This document shows, piece by piece, positions 1 to 6,128 of a stretch of DNA of 8,513 nucleotides (its first letter is position 1; each line of letters begins with the position of its first letter). Made by a program: the position numbers and the translations under genes. Origin of the DNA: Oscillospiraceae bacterium (GTDB lineage Bacteria; Bacillota; Clostridia; Oscillospirales; Ruminococcaceae); NCBI GenBank assembly GCA_900762805.1, contig CAAFHY010000163.1, forward strand, positions 1 to 8,513. Direction: 5' to 3'. A model generated the notes under the pieces. The model was given only the letters and a program-made list of their open reading frames with translations, was not told the DNA's origin and made no database searches.

Positions 1-24
1 ATTTGCGAGCAATCGGAGGACAAC

Positions 25-1224
25 ATGAAAATTCTTGTACTGAATGCCGGCAGCAGCAGCCTGAAGTATCAGCTGATCGACATGGAGACCGAGCAGTGGA
101 TCGCCAAGGGCAACTGCGAAAAAATCAAGCTGGAATCCAGCCTCATCACGCACAAAACGCGCACCTACAGCAGCGGCGCCGTTGAGACGGTCTTTGCCGA
201 CCACCGCGAAGCGTTTTTGGCTGTGATGGAGCGCCTCACCACCGGCGAGGGCAAGGTGCTTGACAGCTATGACGAGATCTTCGCCGTCGGCCACCGCGTG
301 CTCCACGGCGCTGAGCGCTACAAAAAGCCGACGCTCATCACCGACCGCGTCATCGACGATATCGAGGAAATGGCCGAGCTTGGCCCGCTTCACATGATCC
401 CGCAGGCCAACACCATGCGTGCCTGCCGCGAGGTGTTTGGCGACAGCAAGCCGATGGTCGCCGTGTTTGATACGTCGTTCCACCAGACCATGCCGCCCAA
501 GGCCTACATGTTCGCCGTTCCCTATAAATATTACGAGAAATACTCCATCCGCCGCTACGGCTTTCACGGCATCAGCCACAATTATGTCAGCGACCGCTAT
601 TTCGAGATGACGGGCGCGCCGCGCGACGGCAGCCGCATCGTCGTCTGCCACCTTGGCAACGGCTCCTCCATCACCGCCGTCAAGGACGGCAAGGTCGCCG
701 ACACCTCGATGGGCTTTACCCCGCTTGACGGCCTTATCATGGGCACCCGCTGCGGCGGGATCGACCCGTCGGTCGTTACCTACATCGCCAATAAGGAGCA
801 CAAAACGCCCGACGAGATGTCCGACCTCATGAACAAAAAGAGCGGCTTTCTCGGCATTTCCGGCGTCTCCAGCGACTGCCGCGATCTGCGCGAGGCCTGC
901 GCCCGCGGCGATGAGCGCGCCGATCTGGCGCTTGAAATGCTGGCGTATCAGATCAAAAAGCTGGTCGGCGGTTACGCCGCCGCTATGGGCGGGCTGGACG
1001 CCATCATTTTCACCGGTGGCATCGGCGAGAACGACCATATGGTGCGTCTCGACGTGCTCAAGAACATGGAATTCCTCGGCGTCAATGTCGATCATGAGGT
1101 CAACGAGGTCACCCGCGGCACCGAGGCGGTCATCAGCACGGCCGATTCGCGCGTGAAAGCCTATGTCATCCCCACCAACGAGGAGATCATGATCGCCCGC
1201 GAGACGCTGCGCCTGTCGAAGTAA
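25..1224 (+). CDS. ackA: Acetate kinase
   Basis: Acetate kinase catalyses reversible phosphoryl transfer between acetate and ATP, giving acetyl phosphate and ADP. In fermenters it is the ATP-yielding last step of acetate formation, and it is cytoplasmic. The 399-residue product is full length for the family. It opens with the signature N7-A-G-S-S-S. GHRVLHG (89-95) supplies the substrate-binding Arg91, FDTSFH the catalytic Asp149, GFHGIS His181, HLGNGSS (209-215) the nucleotide phosphate contacts, TRCGG Arg242, GGIGEN (331-336) the adenosine pocket, and TNEE the metal-binding Glu near 386/387. The ATG at 25 follows GGAGGA (15-20) at about five bases. The usual partner pta would lie to the left, outside the window. 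A frame with a TGA at 26-28 runs in from the left edge and could be the end of an upstream gene overlapping as ATGA, but too little is visible to say. The gene converges on the XRE membrane regulator. Confidence 0.98.
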   Translation: MKILVLNAGSSSLKYQLIDMETEQWIAKGNCEKIKLESSLITHKTRTYSSGAVETVFADHREAFLAVMERLTTGEGKVLDSYDEIFAVGHRVLHGAERYKKPTLITDRVIDDIEEMAELGPLHMIPQANTMRACREVFGDSKPMVAVFDTSFHQTMPPKAYMFAVPYKYYEKYSIRRYGFHGISHNYVSDRYFEMTGAPRDGSRIVVCHLGNGSSITAVKDGKVADTSMGFTPLDGLIMGTRCGGIDPSVVTYIANKEHKTPDEMSDLMNKKSGFLGISGVSSDCRDLREACARGDERADLALEMLAYQIKKLVGGYAAAMGGLDAIIFTGGIGENDHMVRLDVLKNMEFLGVNVDHEVNEVTRGTEAVISTADSRVKAYVIPTNEEIMIARETLRLSK

Positions 1225-1311
1225 CCGGACGGCCGCGGGCATGGGCGGCGCGCCCGATGCCGGCAAAAGGCCCGACGCCGGCGCGTGAGCCGGCATGCCG
1301 AACACATAAAA

Positions 1312-1327
1312 GCCCGCCGCGGCGGGC
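1312..1327 (-). terminator. Leftward intrinsic terminator of the XRE membrane gene
   Basis: A perfect 16-bp palindrome (GCCCGCCGCGGCGGGC) folds into a six-pair GC stem with a four-base loop. Read on the minus strand it is followed at once by TTTTAT, the layout of a Rho-independent terminator. On the plus strand it is followed by purines, so it should act only leftward. It lies about 120 bp beyond the stop of the XRE membrane gene, as a second stop behind the larger hairpin at 1346-1384. Confidence 0.6.
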
Positions 1328-1345
1328 GGAAGAAAACGAAAACAG

Positions 1346-1386
1346 AAGCTCCTCCGCACGGCGCAGCGCCGTTCGGAGGAGCTTTT
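1346..1386. terminator. Bidirectional terminator between convergent ackA and XRE gene
   Basis: An 11-bp stem (AAGCTCCTCCG at 1346-1356 with CGGAGGAGCTT at 1374-1384), one C/T mismatch, six further pairs (1358-1363 with 1367-1372) and a three-base loop give a very stable hairpin. On the plus strand it ends in TTTT (1383-1386), suiting ackA. On the minus strand it is followed by CTGTTTTCGTTTTC, suiting the leftward XRE gene. Its place between two convergent genes fits a shared terminator. Confidence 0.8.
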
Positions 1387-1446
1387 ATGTCCGGGTAAAG
1401 AAGAAGCTGTAATAGACGGGAGCTTCCTTGCGGGGGACCGGCCCGG

Positions 1447-2091
1447 TCACCGCGACTTCATTTTCAGGTTGACGCCGACAATGATCATGCAAAAGCCAAG
1501 CACATAAGTGCCCAGAAAAATAAGGCTGGCGGTCAGCTGCCCCTCCCGCGGCCCGCTGTACATGGCGAAGAACAGGAGGTTGAAGAGCAGAACAAGGCCC
1601 TGATTGAGCAGGTCGATCGTGGCGAGCTGCTTTTTCACGATTTCCGCATCATCCCTTTTCCTGTCAAAGCCGGCTATGATAGACAAATCGTTCTGTGCGG
1701 TGACGTGGCGGAAAGTAAAGTGGATCAGGGCGGTCAGCCCGACCAGCGTGCCGGGGATCAGAACGACAGGAAGAAGATCCACCCGCCCCAGAAGAGCGAG
1801 GGTGAAGTGCAGGGCGGCCAGCACGGCGGAGGCCGGCAGCAGCGCCGTCCGGCAGGGCTGCGCCGTCCGGGACGGCTCGGCCTCGGCGGCCTCTCCGCTT
1901 ACCAGAGCCGACAGCTCGACGCCGAACAGCTGCGCCATGAGCACCAGCATTTCAAGGGAGGGCACGGCGGCGCCGCGCTCCCAGTTCGAGACGGCCTGTC
2001 GGGAAACGCAGAGCTTTTCGGCGAGCTGCTCCTGCGACAGCCCGTGCTTTTTCCGCAGAGCGGCAATGCTGCCGGCGAGGCTGCTGTTCAT
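1447..2091 (-). CDS. XRE-family regulator with four-helix membrane domain
   Basis: The product is 214 residues. Residues about 5-60 form a Cro/C1-type helix-turn-helix (LSQEQLAEKLCVSRQAVSNWERG, in two parts around 18-40), which should bind DNA. After a short polar linker (65-82) come four hydrophobic segments near 83-101, 105-127, 159-178 and 187-206, with a charged stretch (NDLSIIAGFDRKRDD and following) between the second and third. The protein is therefore predicted to be a membrane-tethered DNA-binding protein, a common but poorly characterised arrangement in Firmicutes; its signal and targets cannot be read here. The ATG at 2091 is preferred over one at 2175 because an AAGGGGGG ribosome binding site (2099-2106) precedes it and the HTH starts directly after it; the 28-residue extension has no HTH character. 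It lies 150 bp downstream of cls in the same direction, with promoter-like sequence between, so it may be expressed separately. Confidence 0.88.
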   Translation of the reverse strand: MNSSLAGSIAALRKKHGLSQEQLAEKLCVSRQAVSNWERGAAVPSLEMLVLMAQLFGVELSALVSGEAAEAEPSRTAQPCRTALLPASAVLAALHFTLALLGRVDLLPVVLIPGTLVGLTALIHFTFRHVTAQNDLSIIAGFDRKRDDAEIVKKQLATIDLLNQGLVLLFNLLFFAMYSGPREGQLTASLIFLGTYVLGFCMIIVGVNLKMKSR

Positions 2092-2120
2092 GGAAACGCC
2101 CCCCTTTCTGATACGGCTCC

Positions 2121-2126
2121 ATTGTA
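2121..2126 (-). promoter_or_regulatory. Candidate -10 box for the XRE membrane gene
   Basis: The minus strand reads TACAATGG here, the same box and flank as in the clear promoter of the SGNH gene. It would start transcription about 20-25 bases before the ATG at 2091, leaving room for the ribosome binding site. No good -35 lies at 16-18 bp (TGGTAT at 17). A perfect TTGACA exists but is 34 bp away. The promoter is therefore weak, activator-dependent or not real. Confidence 0.4.
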
Positions 2127-2138
2127 CCCGATCCGGCT

Positions 2139-2168
2139 CTTGCATACCAGCAAGCAGGCTTGTCAAGC
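2139..2168. promoter_or_regulatory. Candidate operator: alternating CAAGC/GCTTG repeats
   Basis: Plus-strand CTTGC (2139-2143), CAAGC (2151-2155), GCTTG (2158-2162) and CAAGC (2164-2168) make two overlapping inverted repeats, CAAGC-2-GCTTG and GCTTG-1-CAAGC. A minus-strand TTGACA hexamer (2161-2166) sits inside them. The cluster lies 50-80 bp upstream of the XRE membrane gene start. XRE proteins often bind short inverted repeats in their own promoters, so autoregulation is a reasonable inference, not shown. Confidence 0.4.
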
Positions 2169-2241
2169 ATGCCATTTTTCCTTGCGGACGGGAAAAGGCC
2201 GCCGGAGGCTTCGGGCTTTCCCTGTGCGGCAGCGGCGGGCG

Positions 2242-3762
2242 CTACATCAGCGGTGCGACCAGCCGCATGATCGACCGGCCGAGGCGCACCATGAAATTGG
2301 GGTGGACGATCTTCCGGCCGGGCGGTGTGCTGACGGCAACCGTGCGCGCAAAGTCGGCCTCCATATCGGCGATGCAGGACGTCCGGTACATCCAGACGCC
2401 GCATTCAAGGTGAAAGTAAAAGCTGCGGTAGTCGAGGTTGACGGTGCCGACGGTGGCGTATTCGCCGTCTACCACAAAGCTTTTGGAGTGGATAAAGCCG
2501 GGCGTATACTCGTAAATATGCACGCCGCTCTCGATGAGGACATCATAAAAGGAGCGGGTGACGGTAAAAACATAGCTCTTGTCGGGGATGAACGGGGTGA
2601 CGATGGAGACCTCGATGCCGCTTTTGGCGGCATTGCAGAGCGCCGTGACCGTCTCGTTGTCGGGAACGAGGTACGGGGTGCAGATGTGGATGCTTTTGCG
2701 GGCGCGGTTGATCAGATTGAGGTAGACGTTGCGGCCGACCGGCTCGTTATCGAAGGGATAGTCGCCGTAGGGGATGACAAAGCCGTTTTCGGGCAGAGAG
2801 GCGGCAAAGGTGGGATCGGGGCGGAAATCGGCGGTTTCCTCGGTAGAGTCAACGGTGTCCCACAGCGAAAGGAACATCATGGTGAGGTTGTAAACGCCGG
2901 CCCCCTGCAGCATGACGGCGCAGTCCTTCCAGTGGCCGTAGGGATGGATCTCATTGATATACTCATCGGCCAGATTGACGCCGCCGGTGAAGCCGACATT
3001 GCCGTCAATGATGACGATCTTGCGGTGGTCGCGGTTGTTGAGGCGGACGTCAAGCACCGGCGTGACCTTGTTGTAGCTGTAAGCACGGATGCCCCGCTCG
3101 CGCAGCGTGCGGTAGTATTGGTCAGGCAGCTTTTTGGCCGAGCCGAAATCGTCGTACAGCACACGGACGTCAAGCCCCTCGGCCGCCTTGCGCGTCAGGA
3201 TATCGAGCACGCCCGACCACATCTTGCCGGGGCTGATGATAAAATATTCAATAAAAATGAATTTTTTGGCGCCTTCAAGCTGGCGCAGCAGCTCGGCGAA
3301 TTTTTCCTCGCCGAAGCTGAAGTAGGTGACGGCTGTATTCCCCCACACGGGGGCATAGGCATAGCGTGCCAGATAGTGGGCCTGCAGGGCGGCATCAGGC
3401 GACAGGGCCTCCAGCTTGCGGTTCTGCGGCAGCAGCTCGATCAGGTGCGCCTGCACGCCATCGATGCGCTTGGCCTGCCGGCGGCCGATCTGTTTGTTGC
3501 CGAACAGCGCGTAGAGCGAAAGCCCGGCAAAGGGCATCAGCGCGATCATGACAAGCCACGCGACCTTGAAGTCGGGGTTGCTGCGCGAGTTGACGATGGT
3601 CAGACCGGCAAGCGCGGTAAAGGCTGTCAGCGCCCAGTAGTAGATGGCCGAGTAATACTCGCTCAGCCAGAATACCGAGCAAAACACCAGCACCAGCTGG
3701 AGCACCAGCAGGACGATGCAGAGGATCATGCGGCCGGACAGCCTGGTTTTGTTGCTTTTCAT
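2242..3762 (-). CDS. cls: Cardiolipin synthase (phospholipase D superfamily)
   Basis: This membrane enzyme condenses two phosphatidylglycerol molecules into cardiolipin and glycerol. The product is 506 residues, normal for bacterial Cls. Three hydrophobic segments (about 11-33, 39-57 and 67-87) anchor it; the last two and the following LFGNK match the PLD-nuclease N-terminal domain typical of the family. Two complete HKD motifs are present: HRKIVIID (His246, Lys248, Asp253) followed by GNVGFTGG, and HSKSFVVD (His425, Lys427, Asp432) followed by GEYATVGT, so the protein should be active. The start at 3762 is set by a strong GGAGGA (3768-3773) five bases upstream and by the MKSNK-hydrophobic N-terminus; the frame stays open for another 127 residues, but that stretch is Pro/Arg/Ser-rich and looks non-coding. 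The next gene upstream is 777 bp away, so it probably has its own promoter, which I could not find. It could also be one of several paralogous Cls proteins. Confidence 0.96.
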   Translation of the reverse strand: MKSNKTRLSGRMILCIVLLVLQLVLVFCSVFWLSEYYSAIYYWALTAFTALAGLTIVNSRSNPDFKVAWLVMIALMPFAGLSLYALFGNKQIGRRQAKRIDGVQAHLIELLPQNRKLEALSPDAALQAHYLARYAYAPVWGNTAVTYFSFGEEKFAELLRQLEGAKKFIFIEYFIISPGKMWSGVLDILTRKAAEGLDVRVLYDDFGSAKKLPDQYYRTLRERGIRAYSYNKVTPVLDVRLNNRDHRKIVIIDGNVGFTGGVNLADEYINEIHPYGHWKDCAVMLQGAGVYNLTMMFLSLWDTVDSTEETADFRPDPTFAASLPENGFVIPYGDYPFDNEPVGRNVYLNLINRARKSIHICTPYLVPDNETVTALCNAAKSGIEVSIVTPFIPDKSYVFTVTRSFYDVLIESGVHIYEYTPGFIHSKSFVVDGEYATVGTVNLDYRSFYFHLECGVWMYRTSCIADMEADFARTVAVSTPPGRKIVHPNFMVRLGRSIMRLVAPLM

Positions 3763-3858
3763 GGAAGTCCTCCAAAAGGGTGGCAGTCGCAGGGCGTGCC
3801 TGCGCGGGCGGGAAGGTCGGGGCGGTGTTCGGATGAGAAAGGGGGCGGCTTTATCGGT

Positions 3859-3875
3859 GCGCCGGTGCGGGCGGG
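3859..3875. repeat. 17-bp direct repeat, copy 1
   Basis: GCGCCGGTGCGGGCGGG is found exactly again at 4304-4320, 445 bp away in the same spacer. The flanks are loosely alike: ATCG just before each copy and AAAAG a few bases after it. Low sequence complexity makes chance possible. Confidence 0.45.
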
Positions 3876-4191
3876 GGAAAAGACAGCCGGGCTTATGCTT
3901 CTGAAGCACGGGGGATCGGAGAGAGGAGGAGCCGCCCTGAGCCGCAGCAGGAAGGTAAGACAGCGGCCCCGATCGGGGCGCGGGCGGAGTGCCGCTTCGG
4001 CTGAAGGACGGAGACCGCTTCTGAAATGGGGCTTGCGGGCAGCTTTTGCCGAGCGCTCGGCGCGCTGGAGAGGTTTTGACCGACAAGGTGCTTCGGGGAC
4101 CGGCGGCGGGACTTTCTGGGGCGGCCAATGGCCGGCGCAGCATGAGCCGGTTTTTGACATTTCTTTATCCGAACGGACGGTGCCGTAAAAC

Positions 4192-4210
4192 ACCCGTGTT
4201 CCATACGGGT
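4192..4210 (-). terminator. Weak terminator-like hairpin
   Basis: ACCCGT (4192-4197) pairs with ACGGGT (4205-4210) around a seven-base loop. On the minus strand it is followed by GTTTTAC. The stem is only six pairs and the T run is short. It lies about 330 bp beyond the small XRE gene, so a terminator role is only possible. Confidence 0.25.
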
Positions 4211-4303
4211 CCCGATGAAAAGCGCCGCGCCGGGGCTCCCGCTTGTTTTGCGCGGAAGCGCGCCGGAGCTTTGGGGCGGAGAGGGCCGATCTATCGCCGA
4301 GAA

Positions 4304-4320
4304 GCGCCGGTGCGGGCGGG
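4304..4320. repeat. 17-bp direct repeat, copy 2
   Basis: This is an exact match to 3859-3875. It is followed by ATAAAAG, whereas the first copy is followed by GGAAAAG. No function can be assigned. Confidence 0.45.
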
Positions 4321-4456
4321 ATAAAAGCGGGGAGCCGCTGCTTTGAGCCGCAGAGCGGCGTCCGCCGCGCAGGGGCCGGGCGTTATCCGTATTTCGAGCA
4401 TAGCCCTTTTCATTTATCGCTTGAAACAGAGGGTGCCGGCACAGCGTCGTCTGAAG

Positions 4457-4482
4457 GGCGCGGATCGCACGCCGCGCCTTTT
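4457..4482. terminator. Terminator-like hairpin after the SGNH/XRE pair
   Basis: GGCGCGG (4457-4463) pairs with CCGCGCC (4472-4478) around an eight-base loop. On the plus strand TTTT follows (4479-4482). On the minus strand, the direction of the neighbouring genes, the stem is preceded by GAAAA and followed only by CTTCAG. It lies about 60 bp beyond the stop of the small XRE gene, so it is the best-placed terminator for that operon, although its T-run is on the wrong side for best activity. Confidence 0.4.
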
Positions 4483-4539
4483 CAACAGGCCGACCAATAT
4501 TTTTTGATTTGTTGTTTAGAAAGGGAGCGCCGGCCGTAT

Positions 4540-4935
4540 TTATAATTCCCGGATTTCTTTTCGGGCGGCAGCGACAATGCGGCCGGAGGCCAGCAGCTGT
4601 TCGGTCACCCGCCGCTCGCAGAGACGGCCGCCCGACAGCACCAGCGCCAGACCGCCGACGACCGCCGGTTCTCCGGCGCAGTAGGCTGTCGTGACGCCGC
4701 CGTGGGAGACCAGGTACCATTGACCGGGCGAAGGCGGGGCGTCGGGACGTGAAAGACCGCACAGCTCGGCGTAGGACACGCCATAGAGACGCGCCAGCTT
4801 GGCCAGCTGGGCACGCGTCAGCGACCGACGGCCGGCTTCACAGCGTTCAAGGGCGACAGCCGGCAGACCGATGGCGCGGGCGGCGGCCGCCAGCGACAGA
4901 CCGGCTGCTTCACGGAAGTGTTCGAGCTCGTTCAC
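4540..4935 (-). CDS. Small XRE-type HTH protein, unknown C-terminal half
   Basis: The product is 131 residues. Residues about 4-60 form a Cro/C1-like helix-turn-helix (LSLAAAARAIGLPAVALERC then LTRAQLAKLARLYGVSYAEL), so it should bind DNA. Residues about 70-131 (from PGQWYLVSHGG through GGRLCERRVTEQL to AAARKEIREL) match no family I recognise. This part has two Cys (86 and 106) and a Gly/Val/Leu core suggestive of a small folded sensor or dimerisation domain. There is no membrane segment, so it should be cytoplasmic. The start is GTG at 4935, whose last two bases are shared with the TGA of the upstream gene (GTGA overlap, 4932-4935). No strong ribosome binding site precedes it, so it is probably translated by re-initiation or coupling. 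The tight link suggests a shared role with the SGNH-like protein, for example control of this operon, but the target is unknown. Confidence 0.8.
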   Translation of the reverse strand: MNELEHFREAAGLSLAAAARAIGLPAVALERCEAGRRSLTRAQLAKLARLYGVSYAELCGLSRPDAPPSPGQWYLVSHGGVTTAYCAGEPAVVGGLALVLSGGRLCERRVTEQLLASGRIVAAARKEIREL

Positions 4936-5744
4936 CGGACATATTCCGGCGGCACATGGGTGCGCAGGTATTGTACCCAGGTGCCGTAACGGTCGCCGCG
5001 GAGGTTGATGCCGTTGCCGGTGCTGTCGGCGTCGATATAGCCGTCCTCCCCGGTGAAGGCGGCGGCGATATCAAGGTAGAACAGCTTGCGGCGGGCGGCG
5101 ATGGCGGCGATATCGCTGTTGTAGCGCTGAACAGCGGCCTGTGTGTAGACGCCGCCGGCGTCCACCCCGGCCGAAACAGGCAGGATCGACAGCAGATAGA
5201 CCTCTGCGGTGGGCTGCAGCGCGAGGATCTCGCTGACCAGCGTGCCATAATAGCCCGAAAAAGCATCCTTATTGGAAAAGCCCAGCTCGTTGAGGCCGAA
5301 CTGGATGTAGATTTTGCCGTAGGTCTTCTGCGACAGGATATCGCGCAGCGGCTGCTCGGTATCGCCGAGAAGCAGGGGCTGCCCGATGCCGGATGCGACC
5401 GAGGCGCCGTTGGCATAGCAGACATCGGCATTGGGGAGCAGCACCGTGGGCGCTACCATGCCGCCGATGTGCGATTCGCCGATAAAGAGCGCGTCGGAAA
5501 ACCACGCGTCGGAAACAGCGGACGATTCGGGTACCGGCTGAGTGAAGTCGTAGAGATCGCGGCCGGTCAGCAGCTTGGTGTTTTCATCGGCCTGTGTGGG
5601 GCCGGACTCGGTATAGGTCTCGGCGGGGCCGGACTGGCTGCAGGAGGAAACCGAAACGACGATGATAACGGTGATCAGCGCCACCAGCACCGACAGCGCA
5701 ATGATGCGGTTGCGGCGCGCCTGTTTTTTGGTGAATTTTTTCAT
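4932..5744 (-). CDS. Membrane-anchored SGNH/GDSL-like protein, degenerate active site
   Basis: The product is 270 residues. A basic N-terminus (KKFTKKQARRNR) and hydrophobic segment (14-32) end in VSSC with Cys35, a plausible lipobox, so the protein is probably an extracytoplasmic lipoprotein or signal-anchored. From about residue 84 it resembles SGNH/GDSL hydrolases, which cleave acyl or acetyl esters. DALFIGES is block I with Ser91 (GES instead of GDS), NGASVASG gives the block II Gly, and GKIYIQFGLNELG gives the block III Asn152. At block V, where Asp-x-x-His is expected, the sequence is NGIN (Asn244, Asn247; codon AAC), so the catalytic His and its Asp are absent. It may be inactive, a binding protein, or use another base. 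The start at 5744 is chosen because GGGAGGG (5754-5760) lies nine bases upstream; an in-frame ATG at 5762 sits almost on the predicted transcription start. The next gene overlaps its stop by GTGA. Confidence 0.82.
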   Translation of the reverse strand: MKKFTKKQARRNRIIALSVLVALITVIIVVSVSSCSQSGPAETYTESGPTQADENTKLLTGRDLYDFTQPVPESSAVSDAWFSDALFIGESHIGGMVAPTVLLPNADVCYANGASVASGIGQPLLLGDTEQPLRDILSQKTYGKIYIQFGLNELGFSNKDAFSGYYGTLVSEILALQPTAEVYLLSILPVSAGVDAGGVYTQAAVQRYNSDIAAIAARRKLFYLDIAAAFTGEDGYIDADSTGNGINLRGDRYGTWVQYLRTHVPPEYVR

Positions 5745-5753
5745 AGGCAAAAA

Positions 5754-5760
5754 CCCTCCC
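5754..5760 (-). promoter_or_regulatory. Ribosome binding site deciding the SGNH start
   Basis: The minus strand reads GGGAGGG nine bases before the ATG at 5744. The alternative in-frame ATG at 5762 lies upstream of this site, has no ribosome binding site of its own and would have a leader of only about three bases. Confidence 0.8.
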
Positions 5761-5771
5761 ATATTAAGACC

Positions 5772-5800
5772 ATTGTAGCGCGAAAGACGAAATATGTCAA
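5772..5800 (-). promoter_or_regulatory. Consensus sigma-A promoter of the SGNH/XRE operon
   Basis: The minus strand carries TTGACA (5795-5800), a 17-bp spacer and TACAAT (5772-5777), a perfect -35 and a five-of-six -10 at ideal spacing. Transcription should start near 5765, giving a leader of about 20 bases with the ribosome binding site inside it. I see no inverted repeat overlapping the boxes, so strong constitutive expression is the simplest reading. Confidence 0.88.
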
Positions 5801-5837
5801 ATGGGAGGGGCAGACAGTGCCGTGAGGCGCCGGAATG

Positions 5838-5855
5838 GCCGCACGGCGGTCGGAC
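5838..5855. repeat. 18-bp intergenic repeat, copy 1
   Basis: GCCGCACGGCGGTCGGAC occurs exactly three times in this spacer. This copy is closest to the SGNH promoter and, like copy 3, is followed by GG. Its first ten bases (GCCGCACGGC) could form a tiny hairpin. Confidence 0.75.
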
Positions 5856-5994
5856 GGCCGAAGGGCGCGGCCGTTTCGGGCACGGAAGGCAGGCCGGGCG
5901 GGGCGGTGGGGTGCCTTTTGCCGGCGGGAGGGGCAGGCAGCTGCGGCGGAGGTGAAGAACGGGCCGGATAAAGAGTGTGTCGGAAAGGCGGAAA

Positions 5995-6012
5995 GCCGCA
6001 CGGCGGTCGGAC
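5995..6012. repeat. 18-bp intergenic repeat, copy 2
   Basis: This is an exact copy in the same orientation, starting 157 bp after copy 1. Its flanks (GGAAA before, AGACAG after) differ from those of the other copies. Confidence 0.75.
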
Positions 6013-6128
6013 AGACAGGGATGGTGACGGCACAGCCGATGGCCGAGCGGTGAGGAGCGACCTTACCCTCGCCAGAACGTCGGAACAGCGGAGAGCCGGG
6101 CACCGGTGACTTTCAAGGGCGGCGGGGT

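Larger units (their letters stand above)
3763..4539. other. 777-bp gene-free spacer upstream of cls
   Basis: No convincing gene is visible here on either strand. The open frames give Arg/Pro/Ala/Gly-rich translations without ribosome binding sites or family resemblance. What it holds: the cls ribosome binding site (3768-3773), two copies of a 17-bp repeat (3859-3875 and 4304-4320), a weak hairpin at 4192-4210, and a terminator-like hairpin at 4457-4482. An AT-rich patch follows the stop of the small XRE gene (4492-4520). The plus strand is strongly purine-rich. I saw no clear promoter for cls and no riboswitch that I recognise. Confidence 0.6.

Noticed and set aside
3763..4143. An N-terminal extension of cls by 127 codons
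   Set aside because: The stretch is Pro/Arg/Ser-rich, lacks a ribosome binding site, and the strong GGAGGA and normal Cls N-terminus lie at 3762.
4154..4182. Plus-strand promoter beginning with TTGACA at 4154
   Set aside because: No acceptable -10 box lies 16-18 bp downstream, and no plus-strand gene follows.
1705..4188. An 827-codon open frame on the plus strand
   Set aside because: It is antisense to cls and to the XRE gene. It exists because GC-rich third positions on the minus strand remove stop codons from this frame. Its translation is low in structure and has no family resemblance.
3893..4762. A 289-codon minus-strand frame running from the small XRE gene into the spacer
   Set aside because: Its first part is a shifted frame of the XRE gene and the rest is Arg/Pro/Ser-rich with no start signal.
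4749..5825. A 358-codon plus-strand open frame
   Set aside because: It is antisense to the SGNH gene, which has a signal sequence, promoter, ribosome binding site and recognisable domain.
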